Positions 42,957-51,387 of a stretch of 64,000 nucleotides of DNA are shown here, one piece after another. How positions within the stretch are numbered: position 1 is the stretch's first letter; the number at the start of each line of letters is the position of its first letter. This DNA is from Herbaspirillum rubrisubalbicans. GTDB lineage: Bacteria; Pseudomonadota; Gammaproteobacteria; Burkholderiales; Burkholderiaceae_D. Position numbers and translations under genes: made by a program. The notes under the pieces are model-generated. The model was not told where the DNA came from and made no database searches. It was given only the letters and a program-made list of their open reading frames with translations. The stretch spans positions 4,712,001 through 4,776,000 of the forward strand of contig NZ_CP024996.1 of the NCBI RefSeq assembly GCF_003719195.1, written 5' to 3'.

Positions 42957-44489
42957 ATGAGCACATGGATGAAGCGTGGCCTGCTGGTCTGCGCAATTTT
43001 CTTGGTCACCTGGGTGATGTTCATCACCTATTGGTCCGGTGCCAACCACATGCCCGATGGCGGTGACGTGATCCTTTCCCTGCTGGTGCTGCCGGCCGGC
43101 TTCCTCTTGCTGATATGGGGCGTGAGCAAGGCCAGGACGGGCTTGGCAGCCACTGCAGCGACCAAGGCAGCCGAAGCTCCAGCCGCGCCGCAAGCCGACA
43201 CTGCTTCGGCTGAACCGACGCAGCATCCCGAACGCCGCTGGACCCTGGCCATTGTCGCCACCGCTCTGCGCACTCCTTTCGGTACCGATGCGGCCAGCGT
43301 TGTGGCACAGATGCAGGCACAGGCACTGCGCTTGCCACTGGATGGCGAACTGACCGATGCGGAGGACTTCCCCATCCTCGCCGGGCGCATCGCCGAGCTC
43401 GATGCGGAAGCCACGCGCGAAACCTTCCTGGCCTGGCAACACCAGCGCATCCCCAACCAGCCTACCCTCACCGAAGACGCCGATGAAGCTTGGCGCAGCC
43501 TGGCGCTGGCGGCCGATATCGCCCGCGAACTGGGCGACCGGTTGCAATGGCATCCGCTGCTGGAAGAGTACCGCCAGGCGCCCCGTCACCAGCAGGAGAG
43601 CGTGGGCTTGCCGCAATTGCACCTGCTGGCCCTGCTGCCGCCCAGTTGGCCGAGCGCGCAACGGCTGCAAGCCGCCCAATGGCTGGGCGAGCTGGTAGCG
43701 CAGCAAGGCTGGCCGAGCGAGAAGATGACGGTGCTGCCGGCAGCAGCCGCTGACACCGCCCACCCACTGCTGCACCTGGATCGCCTGGTCGCCACCAGCC
43801 GCGATGCACGCAGCCAGCAGCCCTCCCCTTATCTGGCATCGTCCTACCTGGCCGTGGTCATTGCGGCGCAATCCAATCTGGGTCAGGACACCGTGCAGGC
43901 ATGGCTGCAAGACAAGCAATTGCTGCACGGCCCCGCCAGCAACGGAAAAGCCCCTGGCGAAGCCGCTGCAGGCCTGATCCTGGCCGACACCACGCAAGCG
44001 CTGGCCATGGGCACCGCCGATCCGGTGCTGCTGCACCGGAGCAGCCTGGGCCGTCATGAACAGTCAATCGACCAGGCGCGCCGTATCGATGGTCAATTGC
44101 TGACACAGCTGGCACAGGCGGTACTGCGCGATGCAGAGATAACGGCCGAAGCCATCTCGCTGCTAGTCACCGATGGCGACCAGCGTGCCAGCCGTACCGA
44201 TGAAATCATGAAGCTGGGCGAGGCCGTGCTACCGGACATCGACCTGGGCAAACACTGCATCAAGGTCGGCGCCACTTGCGGCTCGGCTGGTCTCGGCACG
44301 GTGCTGTCGGCCCTGGTGCTGGCCCATGCCGCCACCGAGCAGAGCGGCGAACCCAGCCTGTGCGTGAGCAACGAAGATGCGCATGAGCGGGCCGTCATCG
44401 CCCTCAGCCGTGCGCCCGTCATCAGCGCTCCTGCTGCATCCACCACTGCGCCGGGGACAACAGCCGCCCTCGGCAGCGCCACCGCATAA
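42957..44489 (+). CDS. Membrane-anchored protein with a degenerate ketosynthase-like C-terminal region, T6SS-linked
   Basis: 510 aa. Two N-terminal transmembrane helices (about 7-25 and 35-54), an Ala-rich linker, then a soluble region. Residues about 270-500 resemble the second half of a beta-ketoacyl synthase (thiolase fold): a stretch like LLVTDGDQRASRTDEIMKL sits where KS enzymes have GTGT..ND..E, and KVGATCGSAGLGTVLSALVLA sits where they have K..xGHxxGAAG. The catalytic histidines are absent, so it is unlikely to be an enzyme. Lies between PAAR and tssM. Fold call is by eye and tentative. ATG 42957 or 42951. Confidence 0.72.
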   Translation: MSTWMKRGLLVCAIFLVTWVMFITYWSGANHMPDGGDVILSLLVLPAGFLLLIWGVSKARTGLAATAATKAAEAPAAPQADTASAEPTQHPERRWTLAIVATALRTPFGTDAASVVAQMQAQALRLPLDGELTDAEDFPILAGRIAELDAEATRETFLAWQHQRIPNQPTLTEDADEAWRSLALAADIARELGDRLQWHPLLEEYRQAPRHQQESVGLPQLHLLALLPPSWPSAQRLQAAQWLGELVAQQGWPSEKMTVLPAAAADTAHPLLHLDRLVATSRDARSQQPSPYLASSYLAVVIAAQSNLGQDTVQAWLQDKQLLHGPASNGKAPGEAAAGLILADTTQALAMGTADPVLLHRSSLGRHEQSIDQARRIDGQLLTQLAQAVLRDAEITAEAISLLVTDGDQRASRTDEIMKLGEAVLPDIDLGKHCIKVGATCGSAGLGTVLSALVLAHAATEQSGEPSLCVSNEDAHERAVIALSRAPVISAPAASTTAPGTTAALGSATA

Positions 44490-44519
44490 CAATAACTCCC
44501 ACTCCAAAGCGCCTATATC

Positions 44520-47500
44520 ATGCAACGACTCTGGCACATCCTCAGCGACACGCGCACCCTCATCATCATCGGCTTCGTGGCACTGGCCGCCTTCCTCTTC
44601 ATCGGCGCCGACCAGTTGGAGGTGGCCCTGACCTGGGCCGCCGTCATCCTCGGCCTGCTGCTACTGGCCTGGCTGGCCGTCTGGCTCTACAAGCGCTGGA
44701 AGGCCCGCCGTGCCGCCAACCAGCTGGGCGATGTGCTGGAAAAACAGGCCAGCCAGCCGGCACCGGCCAGCAGCGAGGGCGTCCAGCGCGACGACGTGGC
44801 CGCGCTGCGCACGCGGATGCTGGAAGCCATCAACACCATCAAGACCTCCAAGCTGGGCCAGAAGTCGGGCGCGGCAGCGCTCTATGAATTGCCGTGGTAC
44901 ATGGTGATCGGCAACCCGGCCGCCGGCAAGAGTACCGCCATCGCCAACTCGGGTCTGCAATTCCCGTTTGCCGATGAGAGCGGCAAGATCGTCCATGGCG
45001 TGGGGGGTACACGCAATTGTGACTGGTTCTTCACCACCGACGGCATCCTGCTCGATACCGCCGGGCGCTATTCGGTGTACGAAGAAGACCGAAATGAATG
45101 GTTCAGCTTCCTCGGTCTGCTCAAGCGCTATCGCAAGCAGGCGCCGATCAACGGCATCATCATTGCGGTAAGCGTGGCCGAGCTGACCGGCAACCGTCCC
45201 GAATTCGCCATCAACCTGGCCAAGAACCTGCGCCAGCGCGTGCAGGAGCTGACCGAGAAGCTGGAAGTGTTCGCCCCGGTCTACGTGGTCTTCACCAAGG
45301 CCGACCTGATCACCGGTTTCAACGAGTTCTTCCTCGATACCGAACGCAGCGAACGCGACCGGGTGTGGGGCGCCACGCTGGCCTATGACCGCAAGCGCAG
45401 TGGCCAGGAAGTGAGCCTGTTCTTCGATGAACGTTTCGACGAGCTGTATGCTGGCCTCAAGGAAATGAGCCTGGCCAACATGTCGGTCAAGCGCGGCGAG
45501 AACCTGGCACCGGGCGTGCTGACCTTCCCGCTGGAGTTTTCCGCCATCAAGGGCGCGTTGCGTTCCTTCGTGACCACGTTGTTCGAAGAAAACCCGTTCC
45601 AGTTCAAGCCGGTCTTCCGTGGTTTCTACTTCACCAGCGCCTTGCAGGAAGGCGCCACCGTGAGCGCTTCCTCGCAACGCATTGCCGACCGTTTCGGACT
45701 GACGCTGGAACACAAGCCCCAGCGCGAAATCTCTTCCAAGCACGGCTTCTTCCTGCACAACCTGTTCAAGCAGGTGATCTTCGCAGACAAGCAACTGGTG
45801 GCGCAGTACACCAGCCGCAACAAGATCCGGATGCGCTACATCACCTTCTTCGCGGCCGTGACCGTGCTGGGTGGCTTGCTGGGCGGCTGGAGCTGGTCCT
45901 ATATGGGCAATCGCCAGTTGGTCGCCAACGTGCAGGCCGACATGGACAAGGCCGTCAAGCTGCAGGAAAAACGCCTGGACCTGCAATCGCGCTTCGAGGC
46001 CCTGGAAATCCTGCAGGACCGCATCGAGCAACTGGACCGCTATCGCGCCAGCCGCCCGCTCTCGGTCGGCCTCGGGCTGTACCAGGGTGATCTGCTGGAG
46101 CGCAAGCTGCGGGAAGAATACTTCGCCGGCATCAAGGAAATCATGTTGAAACCGGTGGCCTCCAACATCGAGAGCTACCTCATGGAAGTCAACGCCAATT
46201 CCGGCAAGCTGGAGCCGATGTCGCGTCCGCCCCAAGCCGGTGGCATTACACCGGTGGCCGACAATGGCGTGCAGCCGGGCAATACCCTGCGTACCTACAA
46301 GGACAGCTCGGCCACCAGCGTGGAAGATGCCTATAACGCGCTGAAGACCTACCTGATGCTGGCCGACAAGTCGCGTGCCGAATCGAGCCACCTGAGCGAC
46401 CAGATCACCCGCTTCTGGCGCGGCTGGCTGGAAACCAATCGCGGCACCATGCCGCGCGAACAGATGATTCGCAGCGCCGAGCGCCTGATCAGTTTCTCGC
46501 TGGAGCAGATCAACGATCCTTCCTGGCCCACCATCGAAAACAAGCTGACCCTGGTTGACCAGACCCGTGAGAATCTGCGTCGCGTGGTGCGCGGAATGCC
46601 GGCGCGCGAGCGCGTGTATGCCGACGTCAAGGCGCGTGCGGCGACCCGCTTCGCCTCCATGACGGTGGCGCGCATCGTGGGTGACAAGGACAAGGAATTG
46701 GTGATGGGCAGCTACGCCATCCCCGGCACCTTCACCCGCGACGCCTGGGAAAAATTCGTCCAGGATGCCTTCAAGGAAGCTGCCAACAAGGAACTGCAAA
46801 GCGCCGACTGGGTGCTAAAGACCTCCACCAAGGATGACCTGACGCTGGAAGGTAGCCCCGAGCAGATCCAGAAAGCTCTGGTGTCACAATACAAGACTGA
46901 ATATGCGCGCGAATGGCAGAAATTCCTGCAGGGCGTGAGCATCGTCGAATTGCACAACCTGGATGACGCCACCAATGCCATGAACCGTCTGGGAGATCCG
47001 ATCACTTCGCCCTTGAACAAGGTGATCAATACGGTCTACGACGAAACCTCCTGGGATAATCCCTCGCTGGTCGATGCCGGACTGGCCAATGCCAGCAAGG
47101 GCTTCATGGGCTGGTTCAAGGAAACCATCCTGCGCCGCTCGCCGGCACCGGTCCCGACCCAGCTCAATACCGATGGCAGCACCGCTATTCCGATGGGCCC
47201 GGTGGGCCGCGAGTTTGCCGGCGTGGCCAGGCTGGTGGTCAGCAAGGACAAGGGAGCCTCGCTCATGCGCGGCTACATGGAGAACCTGTCCAAGCTGCGC
47301 ACCCGCTTGAACACCATCAAGAACCAGGGCGATACCGGGCCGGGCGCCAAGCAACTGATGCAGCAGACGCTGGAAGGCAGTGGCTCGGAACTGTCGGATT
47401 CGCTCAAATTCGTCGATGAAGAAATGCTGCCTGGCCTGAACGACCAGCAGAAGACCACACTGCGCCCGTTGCTGGTACGTCCGCTGGTACAGGGCTTCAA

Positions 47501-48356
47501 TGCCCTGGTGCGCCCGACCGAAGGCGAAGTCAACAAGATCTGGCGCGCCCAGGTGTACGAACCGTTCCAGAACAACCTGGCGGCCAAGTATCCGTTCTCG
47601 CCCAATTCCAAGATCGAGGCCAACAGCGGTGAAATCGGCACTGTCTTCGGCGAGAATGGCGCCATCTCCAAGTTCGTGACCACGGCCATGGGGCCGCTGG
47701 TGGTGCGGCGTGGAGATACGCTGTCGCCGCGCAAGTGGGCCGACATGGGCATCACCTTGTCGCCGGCCATCACTACCAACTTCGCCGAGTGGATCAGTAC
47801 CCCGGCCGGTGCCGGTGGCAATGGTGGTAGCGCGGCAGCCGACGCCCAGACGGTGTTCCAGATCCAGCCGCAGCCGGCACCCGGTGCGCTGGAGTACACC
47901 GTCGAGATTGATGGCCAGCAACTGCGCTATCGCAATACCCAGGCCCAGTGGACCAACTTCGTCTGGCCCAATCCGCAGGGTGCGCCGGGTGCGCGCGTGA
48001 CGGCGGTCACCTATGACGGCCGTACCGTGGAGGTGGCCAACCAGCCGGGCCGCTTCGGCCTGGAGCGCCTGATCAACACGGCCCAGCGCAAGCGCAAGGA
48101 CAATGGCGTGTTTGAATTGTCCTGGACCAATGACGGCGTGACGGTGGTGGTGAACCTGAAGATCATCAGCAGTGCCGAAGTCTCGGGCAACGCCAATGGC
48201 ACCGCCCGTGGCACCGCCGGCCTGCGTGGTCTGAAGCTGCCGGAAACCATCGCCGGCGGCGAACCAGCGGCAAGCCCGCCCAACACCCCGGCCGCAGTGG
48301 CACCGACAGCCCAGACGCAAACTCAACAACAAATCACCACAGGGGCTACGCAATGA
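44520..48356 (+). CDS. tssM: T6SS inner-membrane complex protein TssM (IcmF)
   Basis: 1278 aa. Two N-terminal helices (about 15-31 and 34-55), cytoplasmic NTPase-like domain with an intact Walker A GNPAAGKST (131-139), third helix at about 440-460 (ITFFAAVTVLGGLLGGWSWSY), and a long periplasmic domain that contacts TssJ. The length is usual for TssM. The C-terminus has a Pro/Gln/Thr-rich tail. The start has no clear RBS. Overlaps tagF by 4 bp. Confidence 0.95.
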   Translation: MQRLWHILSDTRTLIIIGFVALAAFLFIGADQLEVALTWAAVILGLLLLAWLAVWLYKRWKARRAANQLGDVLEKQASQPAPASSEGVQRDDVAALRTRMLEAINTIKTSKLGQKSGAAALYELPWYMVIGNPAAGKSTAIANSGLQFPFADESGKIVHGVGGTRNCDWFFTTDGILLDTAGRYSVYEEDRNEWFSFLGLLKRYRKQAPINGIIIAVSVAELTGNRPEFAINLAKNLRQRVQELTEKLEVFAPVYVVFTKADLITGFNEFFLDTERSERDRVWGATLAYDRKRSGQEVSLFFDERFDELYAGLKEMSLANMSVKRGENLAPGVLTFPLEFSAIKGALRSFVTTLFEENPFQFKPVFRGFYFTSALQEGATVSASSQRIADRFGLTLEHKPQREISSKHGFFLHNLFKQVIFADKQLVAQYTSRNKIRMRYITFFAAVTVLGGLLGGWSWSYMGNRQLVANVQADMDKAVKLQEKRLDLQSRFEALEILQDRIEQLDRYRASRPLSVGLGLYQGDLLERKLREEYFAGIKEIMLKPVASNIESYLMEVNANSGKLEPMSRPPQAGGITPVADNGVQPGNTLRTYKDSSATSVEDAYNALKTYLMLADKSRAESSHLSDQITRFWRGWLETNRGTMPREQMIRSAERLISFSLEQINDPSWPTIENKLTLVDQTRENLRRVVRGMPARERVYADVKARAATRFASMTVARIVGDKDKELVMGSYAIPGTFTRDAWEKFVQDAFKEAANKELQSADWVLKTSTKDDLTLEGSPEQIQKALVSQYKTEYAREWQKFLQGVSIVELHNLDDATNAMNRLGDPITSPLNKVINTVYDETSWDNPSLVDAGLANASKGFMGWFKETILRRSPAPVPTQLNTDGSTAIPMGPVGREFAGVARLVVSKDKGASLMRGYMENLSKLRTRLNTIKNQGDTGPGAKQLMQQTLEGSGSELSDSLKFVDEEMLPGLNDQQKTTLRPLLVRPLVQGFNALVRPTEGEVNKIWRAQVYEPFQNNLAAKYPFSPNSKIEANSGEIGTVFGENGAISKFVTTAMGPLVVRRGDTLSPRKWADMGITLSPAITTNFAEWISTPAGAGGNGGSAAADAQTVFQIQPQPAPGALEYTVEIDGQQLRYRNTQAQWTNFVWPNPQGAPGARVTAVTYDGRTVEVANQPGRFGLERLINTAQRKRKDNGVFELSWTNDGVTVVVNLKIISSAEVSGNANGTARGTAGLRGLKLPETIAGGEPAASPPNTPAAVAPTAQTQTQQQITTGATQ

Positions 48357-49339
48357 GTGCAACCGGCACCCCCATCAAGATCGGCTATTTCGGCAAGATT
48401 CCAGCCCGCGGCGACTTCATCAAGGCGACCGACAACGCCGCCCTGATCACGCTGCTGGACAACTGGCTGGCGCAGACCATGGAAATGATCGCGCGTGATG
48501 CGCGCTGGAAAATCATCTATGACAGCGTCAAGCCCTTACACTTCGTGGTCATGGGCCCACGCAGCCGACGCGCCGTGGCCGGCCACTTGCGGGCCAGCGG
48601 CGACCAGTCACAACGCCGCTTCCCCTTCATCTCGATGAGCGCTTTCGACGTCGAAGACCCGGTGGCCTTCGTGAGCAACAGTGCGCTGATCCTGTCGCGC
48701 CTGTGGTCGCGCCTGGAATCCTTGACCAACGCTGTACTGAACGCCCCCGATCCCGGCCAGGCCCTGCAGACGCTGGCCTCGACCACGCTGGAACTGGACA
48801 TCAACAGCGCCGGCTACAGCGCCGCCTTTACCGATTTCCTAGAACTGCAGACCACTGGATCGCTGCAGCAGATGCTGGAACAGGCCGGCTTCAGCGGCAA
48901 TCTGCGTCAACTGTTGCTGGCGCTGGGTCTGCTGTTGCAGCCAGTGATGGCCAGCACCTCCAGCCGTCTGGACAAGAACCTGATCCTGCCGCTGCCACGT
49001 GATCCGATGTACCGTGGCCTGGTGGCCAGCTTCTGGATGCACTTGATCACCCCCTTCCTGTCGCGGGCCGATTTCGAACTGGCACTGTTCCTGACCCGAC
49101 TGGAGGAGCAACCCTGCATGTTCCTCGGATTTTCCGGTGCCTCGCCGCGCACCCTGCATTCGATCATGGATACCCAGGCCGGTGCCGAGCACAACATCGC
49201 CTTCGACGAGGCCGACTGGGTCGAAGAACACGTCGGCAGCGACTACGGCATCCAGAAACTCTCCAGCTACCTGGCCCATCCCGACCTGTCGCTGCAATCA
49301 GCCATGGGCTCGTTCCGCGAAGCTTTCATCGGAGCCTGA
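48353..49339 (+). CDS. tagF: T6SS-associated protein TagF
   Basis: 328 aa. N-terminal TagF domain: IKIGYFGKIPARGDFIK ... LDNWLAQTME, RAVAGHLRASGDQSQRRFPFISMS. TagF is a post-translational modulator of T6SS activity (repressor in Pseudomonas, acting with Fha/PppA). No tagE, pppA or fha gene is visible in this window. ATG overlaps the tssM stop by 4 bp. Confidence 0.92.
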   Translation: MSATGTPIKIGYFGKIPARGDFIKATDNAALITLLDNWLAQTMEMIARDARWKIIYDSVKPLHFVVMGPRSRRAVAGHLRASGDQSQRRFPFISMSAFDVEDPVAFVSNSALILSRLWSRLESLTNAVLNAPDPGQALQTLASTTLELDINSAGYSAAFTDFLELQTTGSLQQMLEQAGFSGNLRQLLLALGLLLQPVMASTSSRLDKNLILPLPRDPMYRGLVASFWMHLITPFLSRADFELALFLTRLEEQPCMFLGFSGASPRTLHSIMDTQAGAEHNIAFDEADWVEEHVGSDYGIQKLSSYLAHPDLSLQSAMGSFREAFIGA

Positions 49340-49342
49340 ATC

Positions 49343-50149
49343 TTGAATATGAATATTCTTTCCTCCCCCAGCCGCCTGACCCTGCTGGCAGCGGCCTTGC
49401 TGGCCTGCACCGTCAGCCAGGCACAAAACGTCGCGCCCCCCGTCGCCACGCCGGCCCCCGGCCAGGTACTGGTCACTGGCACGGTCCCCGATGAGGCCAG
49501 CAAAGCGGCAGCCTTGGCGCGTCTGCGCGAAATCTACGGTACCGACCGCGTGGTGGACCAGATCGCCGTCGGTCAGGTCGTCTTGCCGGCCAACTGGAAC
49601 AACCATGTGCAAAAGCTGATCTCTCCCAACCTGAAAGCGGTCAGCCGAGGCCAGTTGAAGATTGATGGCACCAGCGTGAGCATCACCGGCGAGGTCGCCA
49701 ATGAAGCACAGCGCCAGCAGATCGCCAGCGACATGGCCGCCAGCCTCAACTCTTCCTATACGGTCAACAATGGTCTGCGTGTATCAACCTCGGAACAGGG
49801 ACTGCTGGATAATGCCCTGGCCAATCGCGTGGTCTCCTTCGAGAGTGGACAGGCCACGCTGACCCCGGAAGGCAAGCGTATCCTCGATGAAATCGCAGCC
49901 ACCATGCTCAAGCTCAAGGGGCGGCATGTGGAAATCATCGGCAATACCGACAACGAGGGTCTGCGCGCCAGCAACATCTCGCTGTCGCTGGCCCGTGCCG
50001 ATGCGGTCAAGGCCTACCTGAGCGCCAAGGGGGTCGATGAAAGCCTGTTGACGACCTCGGGCCAGGGGCCGGACCGTCCGATCGCCTCCAACGCCACCGC
50101 CGAAGGCCGCGCCAAGAATCGACGCATCGAGTTCCGCATCGCCAAGTAG
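49343..50149 (+). CDS. OmpA-family protein with BON-like domain, T6SS-linked peptidoglycan anchor
   Basis: 268 aa. Signal peptide MNMNILSSPSRLTLLAAALLACTVSQA, a BON-like middle (GQLKIDGTSVSITGEVANEAQRQQIASDMAA) and an OmpA C-terminal domain (VSFESGQATLTPEGKRILDEIA; NTDNEGLRASNISLSLARADAVKAYL; EGRAKNRRIEFRI) that binds peptidoglycan. It probably anchors the TssJLM complex to the wall, as TagL-type domains do. TTG 49343 is 8 nt from GGAG; ATG 49349 is the alternative. Confidence 0.88.
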   Translation: MNMNILSSPSRLTLLAAALLACTVSQAQNVAPPVATPAPGQVLVTGTVPDEASKAAALARLREIYGTDRVVDQIAVGQVVLPANWNNHVQKLISPNLKAVSRGQLKIDGTSVSITGEVANEAQRQQIASDMAASLNSSYTVNNGLRVSTSEQGLLDNALANRVVSFESGQATLTPEGKRILDEIAATMLKLKGRHVEIIGNTDNEGLRASNISLSLARADAVKAYLSAKGVDESLLTTSGQGPDRPIASNATAEGRAKNRRIEFRIAK

Positions 50150-50150
50150 T

Positions 50151-50219
50151 GCGCAATGGCGGGCTGACAAAAAAATGGAACCGGCGCACTAGTGGCACGG
50201 GTTCCGTTTTTCATTGCGC
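50151..50219. terminator. Bidirectional terminator between the OmpA-family gene and tssA
   Basis: Inner stem GGAACC / GGTTCC (50177-50182 with 50200-50205) followed by GTTTTTC on the plus strand and flanked by an A7 run on the other side (so a T-run on the minus strand). Outer repeat GCGCAATG / CATTGCGC (50151-50158 with 50212-50219). Lies between convergent genes. Confidence 0.7.
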
Positions 50220-50235
50220 CGCATTCGTAGCTGGA

Positions 50236-51372
50236 TCAGTCCTGTGGCGGCGGCTGCAGACCCAGCAATTCTTCCACATGGGACAGCGCAGCATTGTCCT
50301 TGATGACGGTCTTGAGCCAGGCATGTAAGGGCATCTCGCCCCACTGCGCGGCCTTGTCCGCCAGGTGCGCAACCGGACTGTGCGGCTCGGTGCGGCGGAA
50401 GAATTCGGCGACCGCCCGCAGTTGCGCAATGGCTTCTGCCCGTGTGCGGATGGGGCCGTTGTGCTGCGCCGACCTGTTGGGCGCCGCCCCGCCATCGACC
50501 GTTTGCTCTGCTGCTGCCGGCGTATCCTCCTGGACGGTCTCGACTTCTACAGGCGAGGCCGAACGCAGCCCGGTATCGGCGGCGAAACGTACCACGGTGT
50601 CATGCACCAGCGTAAGGGCCTCGCGGGCGGCGGAAAATCCCGGACCATCGACGCCCAGGCGCGCATCCACCGACTTTTCAAGTTGTTGCAGGCATTGCAG
50701 GCCATACTGGGTATCGGCCAGCATGGTTTCGTAGAAGGCGTGCGAGCTGCGCTTGCGGGCCGATTCCATGACGGCCAGTTTCACGCCTTCTTCCGGCTGA
50801 CCACCCTCATTGGCGATACGTTCGGCATTGGCGGCCCGGGTGCGGGCGGCATCAAAATCGAGCAGCGAAAAGGCCGTGCCCCGCCCTTCGGTCAAGGCAA
50901 TTTCACGCGACATCTGCGCCGCCCGCGACAACAGCCAGGTCAGGTTGCCCACGCGGCGATCGTGGTCGCCATCTTCGGAAGGCGGATAAAGGTGATCCCA
51001 GAAATGATCGAACAAGCCTGCCACCAGCAGGAAGCCGTCGCCCAGGCCGCGCAGGCCGCGTGTCTTGCAAGCCGCTTCGCTATACCAGACCGCCAGACGC
51101 AAGTCCTTGCTGCGGGTTTCGATCAATTGGGCGCAGCGCTGTTCGACGAAGGTCCAGTCAGCTTCCTTGATGTCGGTGACCCATTCCCCCTGGTCCAGGG
51201 TCGGATCATCGAAACGGCGTGCCTCGGCGATGGCATCCAGGTCGGCCGTGAAGGACAGGTCCTCGCCACCTGGGTGGTTGTCATTGATGGGCTTGAGCAG
51301 CGGATCGATGGCGGAGGCGAGAGGCTTGCTCCCCAGCAGGGATTTCAAGGTAGGTAGTTTCATGGTCGACAC
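50236..51372 (-). CDS. tssA: T6SS protein TssA (ImpA N-terminal domain)
   Basis: 378 aa. ImpA_N domain: PLLKPINDNHPGGEDLSFTADLDAIAEARRFDD ... KDLRLAVWYSEAACKTRGLRGLGDGFLLVAGLFDHFWDHLYP. The C-terminal part (RTRAEAIAQLRAVAEFFRRTEPHSPVAHLADKAAQWGEMPLHAWLKTVI) fits short TssA forms that stay at the baseplate/sheath end. Starts at GTG 51372 or ATG 51363. Last gene of the minus-strand tss operon. Confidence 0.92.
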   Translation of the reverse strand: MSTMKLPTLKSLLGSKPLASAIDPLLKPINDNHPGGEDLSFTADLDAIAEARRFDDPTLDQGEWVTDIKEADWTFVEQRCAQLIETRSKDLRLAVWYSEAACKTRGLRGLGDGFLLVAGLFDHFWDHLYPPSEDGDHDRRVGNLTWLLSRAAQMSREIALTEGRGTAFSLLDFDAARTRAANAERIANEGGQPEEGVKLAVMESARKRSSHAFYETMLADTQYGLQCLQQLEKSVDARLGVDGPGFSAAREALTLVHDTVVRFAADTGLRSASPVEVETVQEDTPAAAEQTVDGGAAPNRSAQHNGPIRTRAEAIAQLRAVAEFFRRTEPHSPVAHLADKAAQWGEMPLHAWLKTVIKDNAALSHVEELLGLQPPPQD

Positions 51373-51387
51373 GTTGCTGATCTGAAT

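Noticed and set aside
44661-46799. 712-aa open frame antisense to tssM
   Set aside because: Frame is open because of codon bias of tssM; composition is His/Gln-rich and no domain can be seen.
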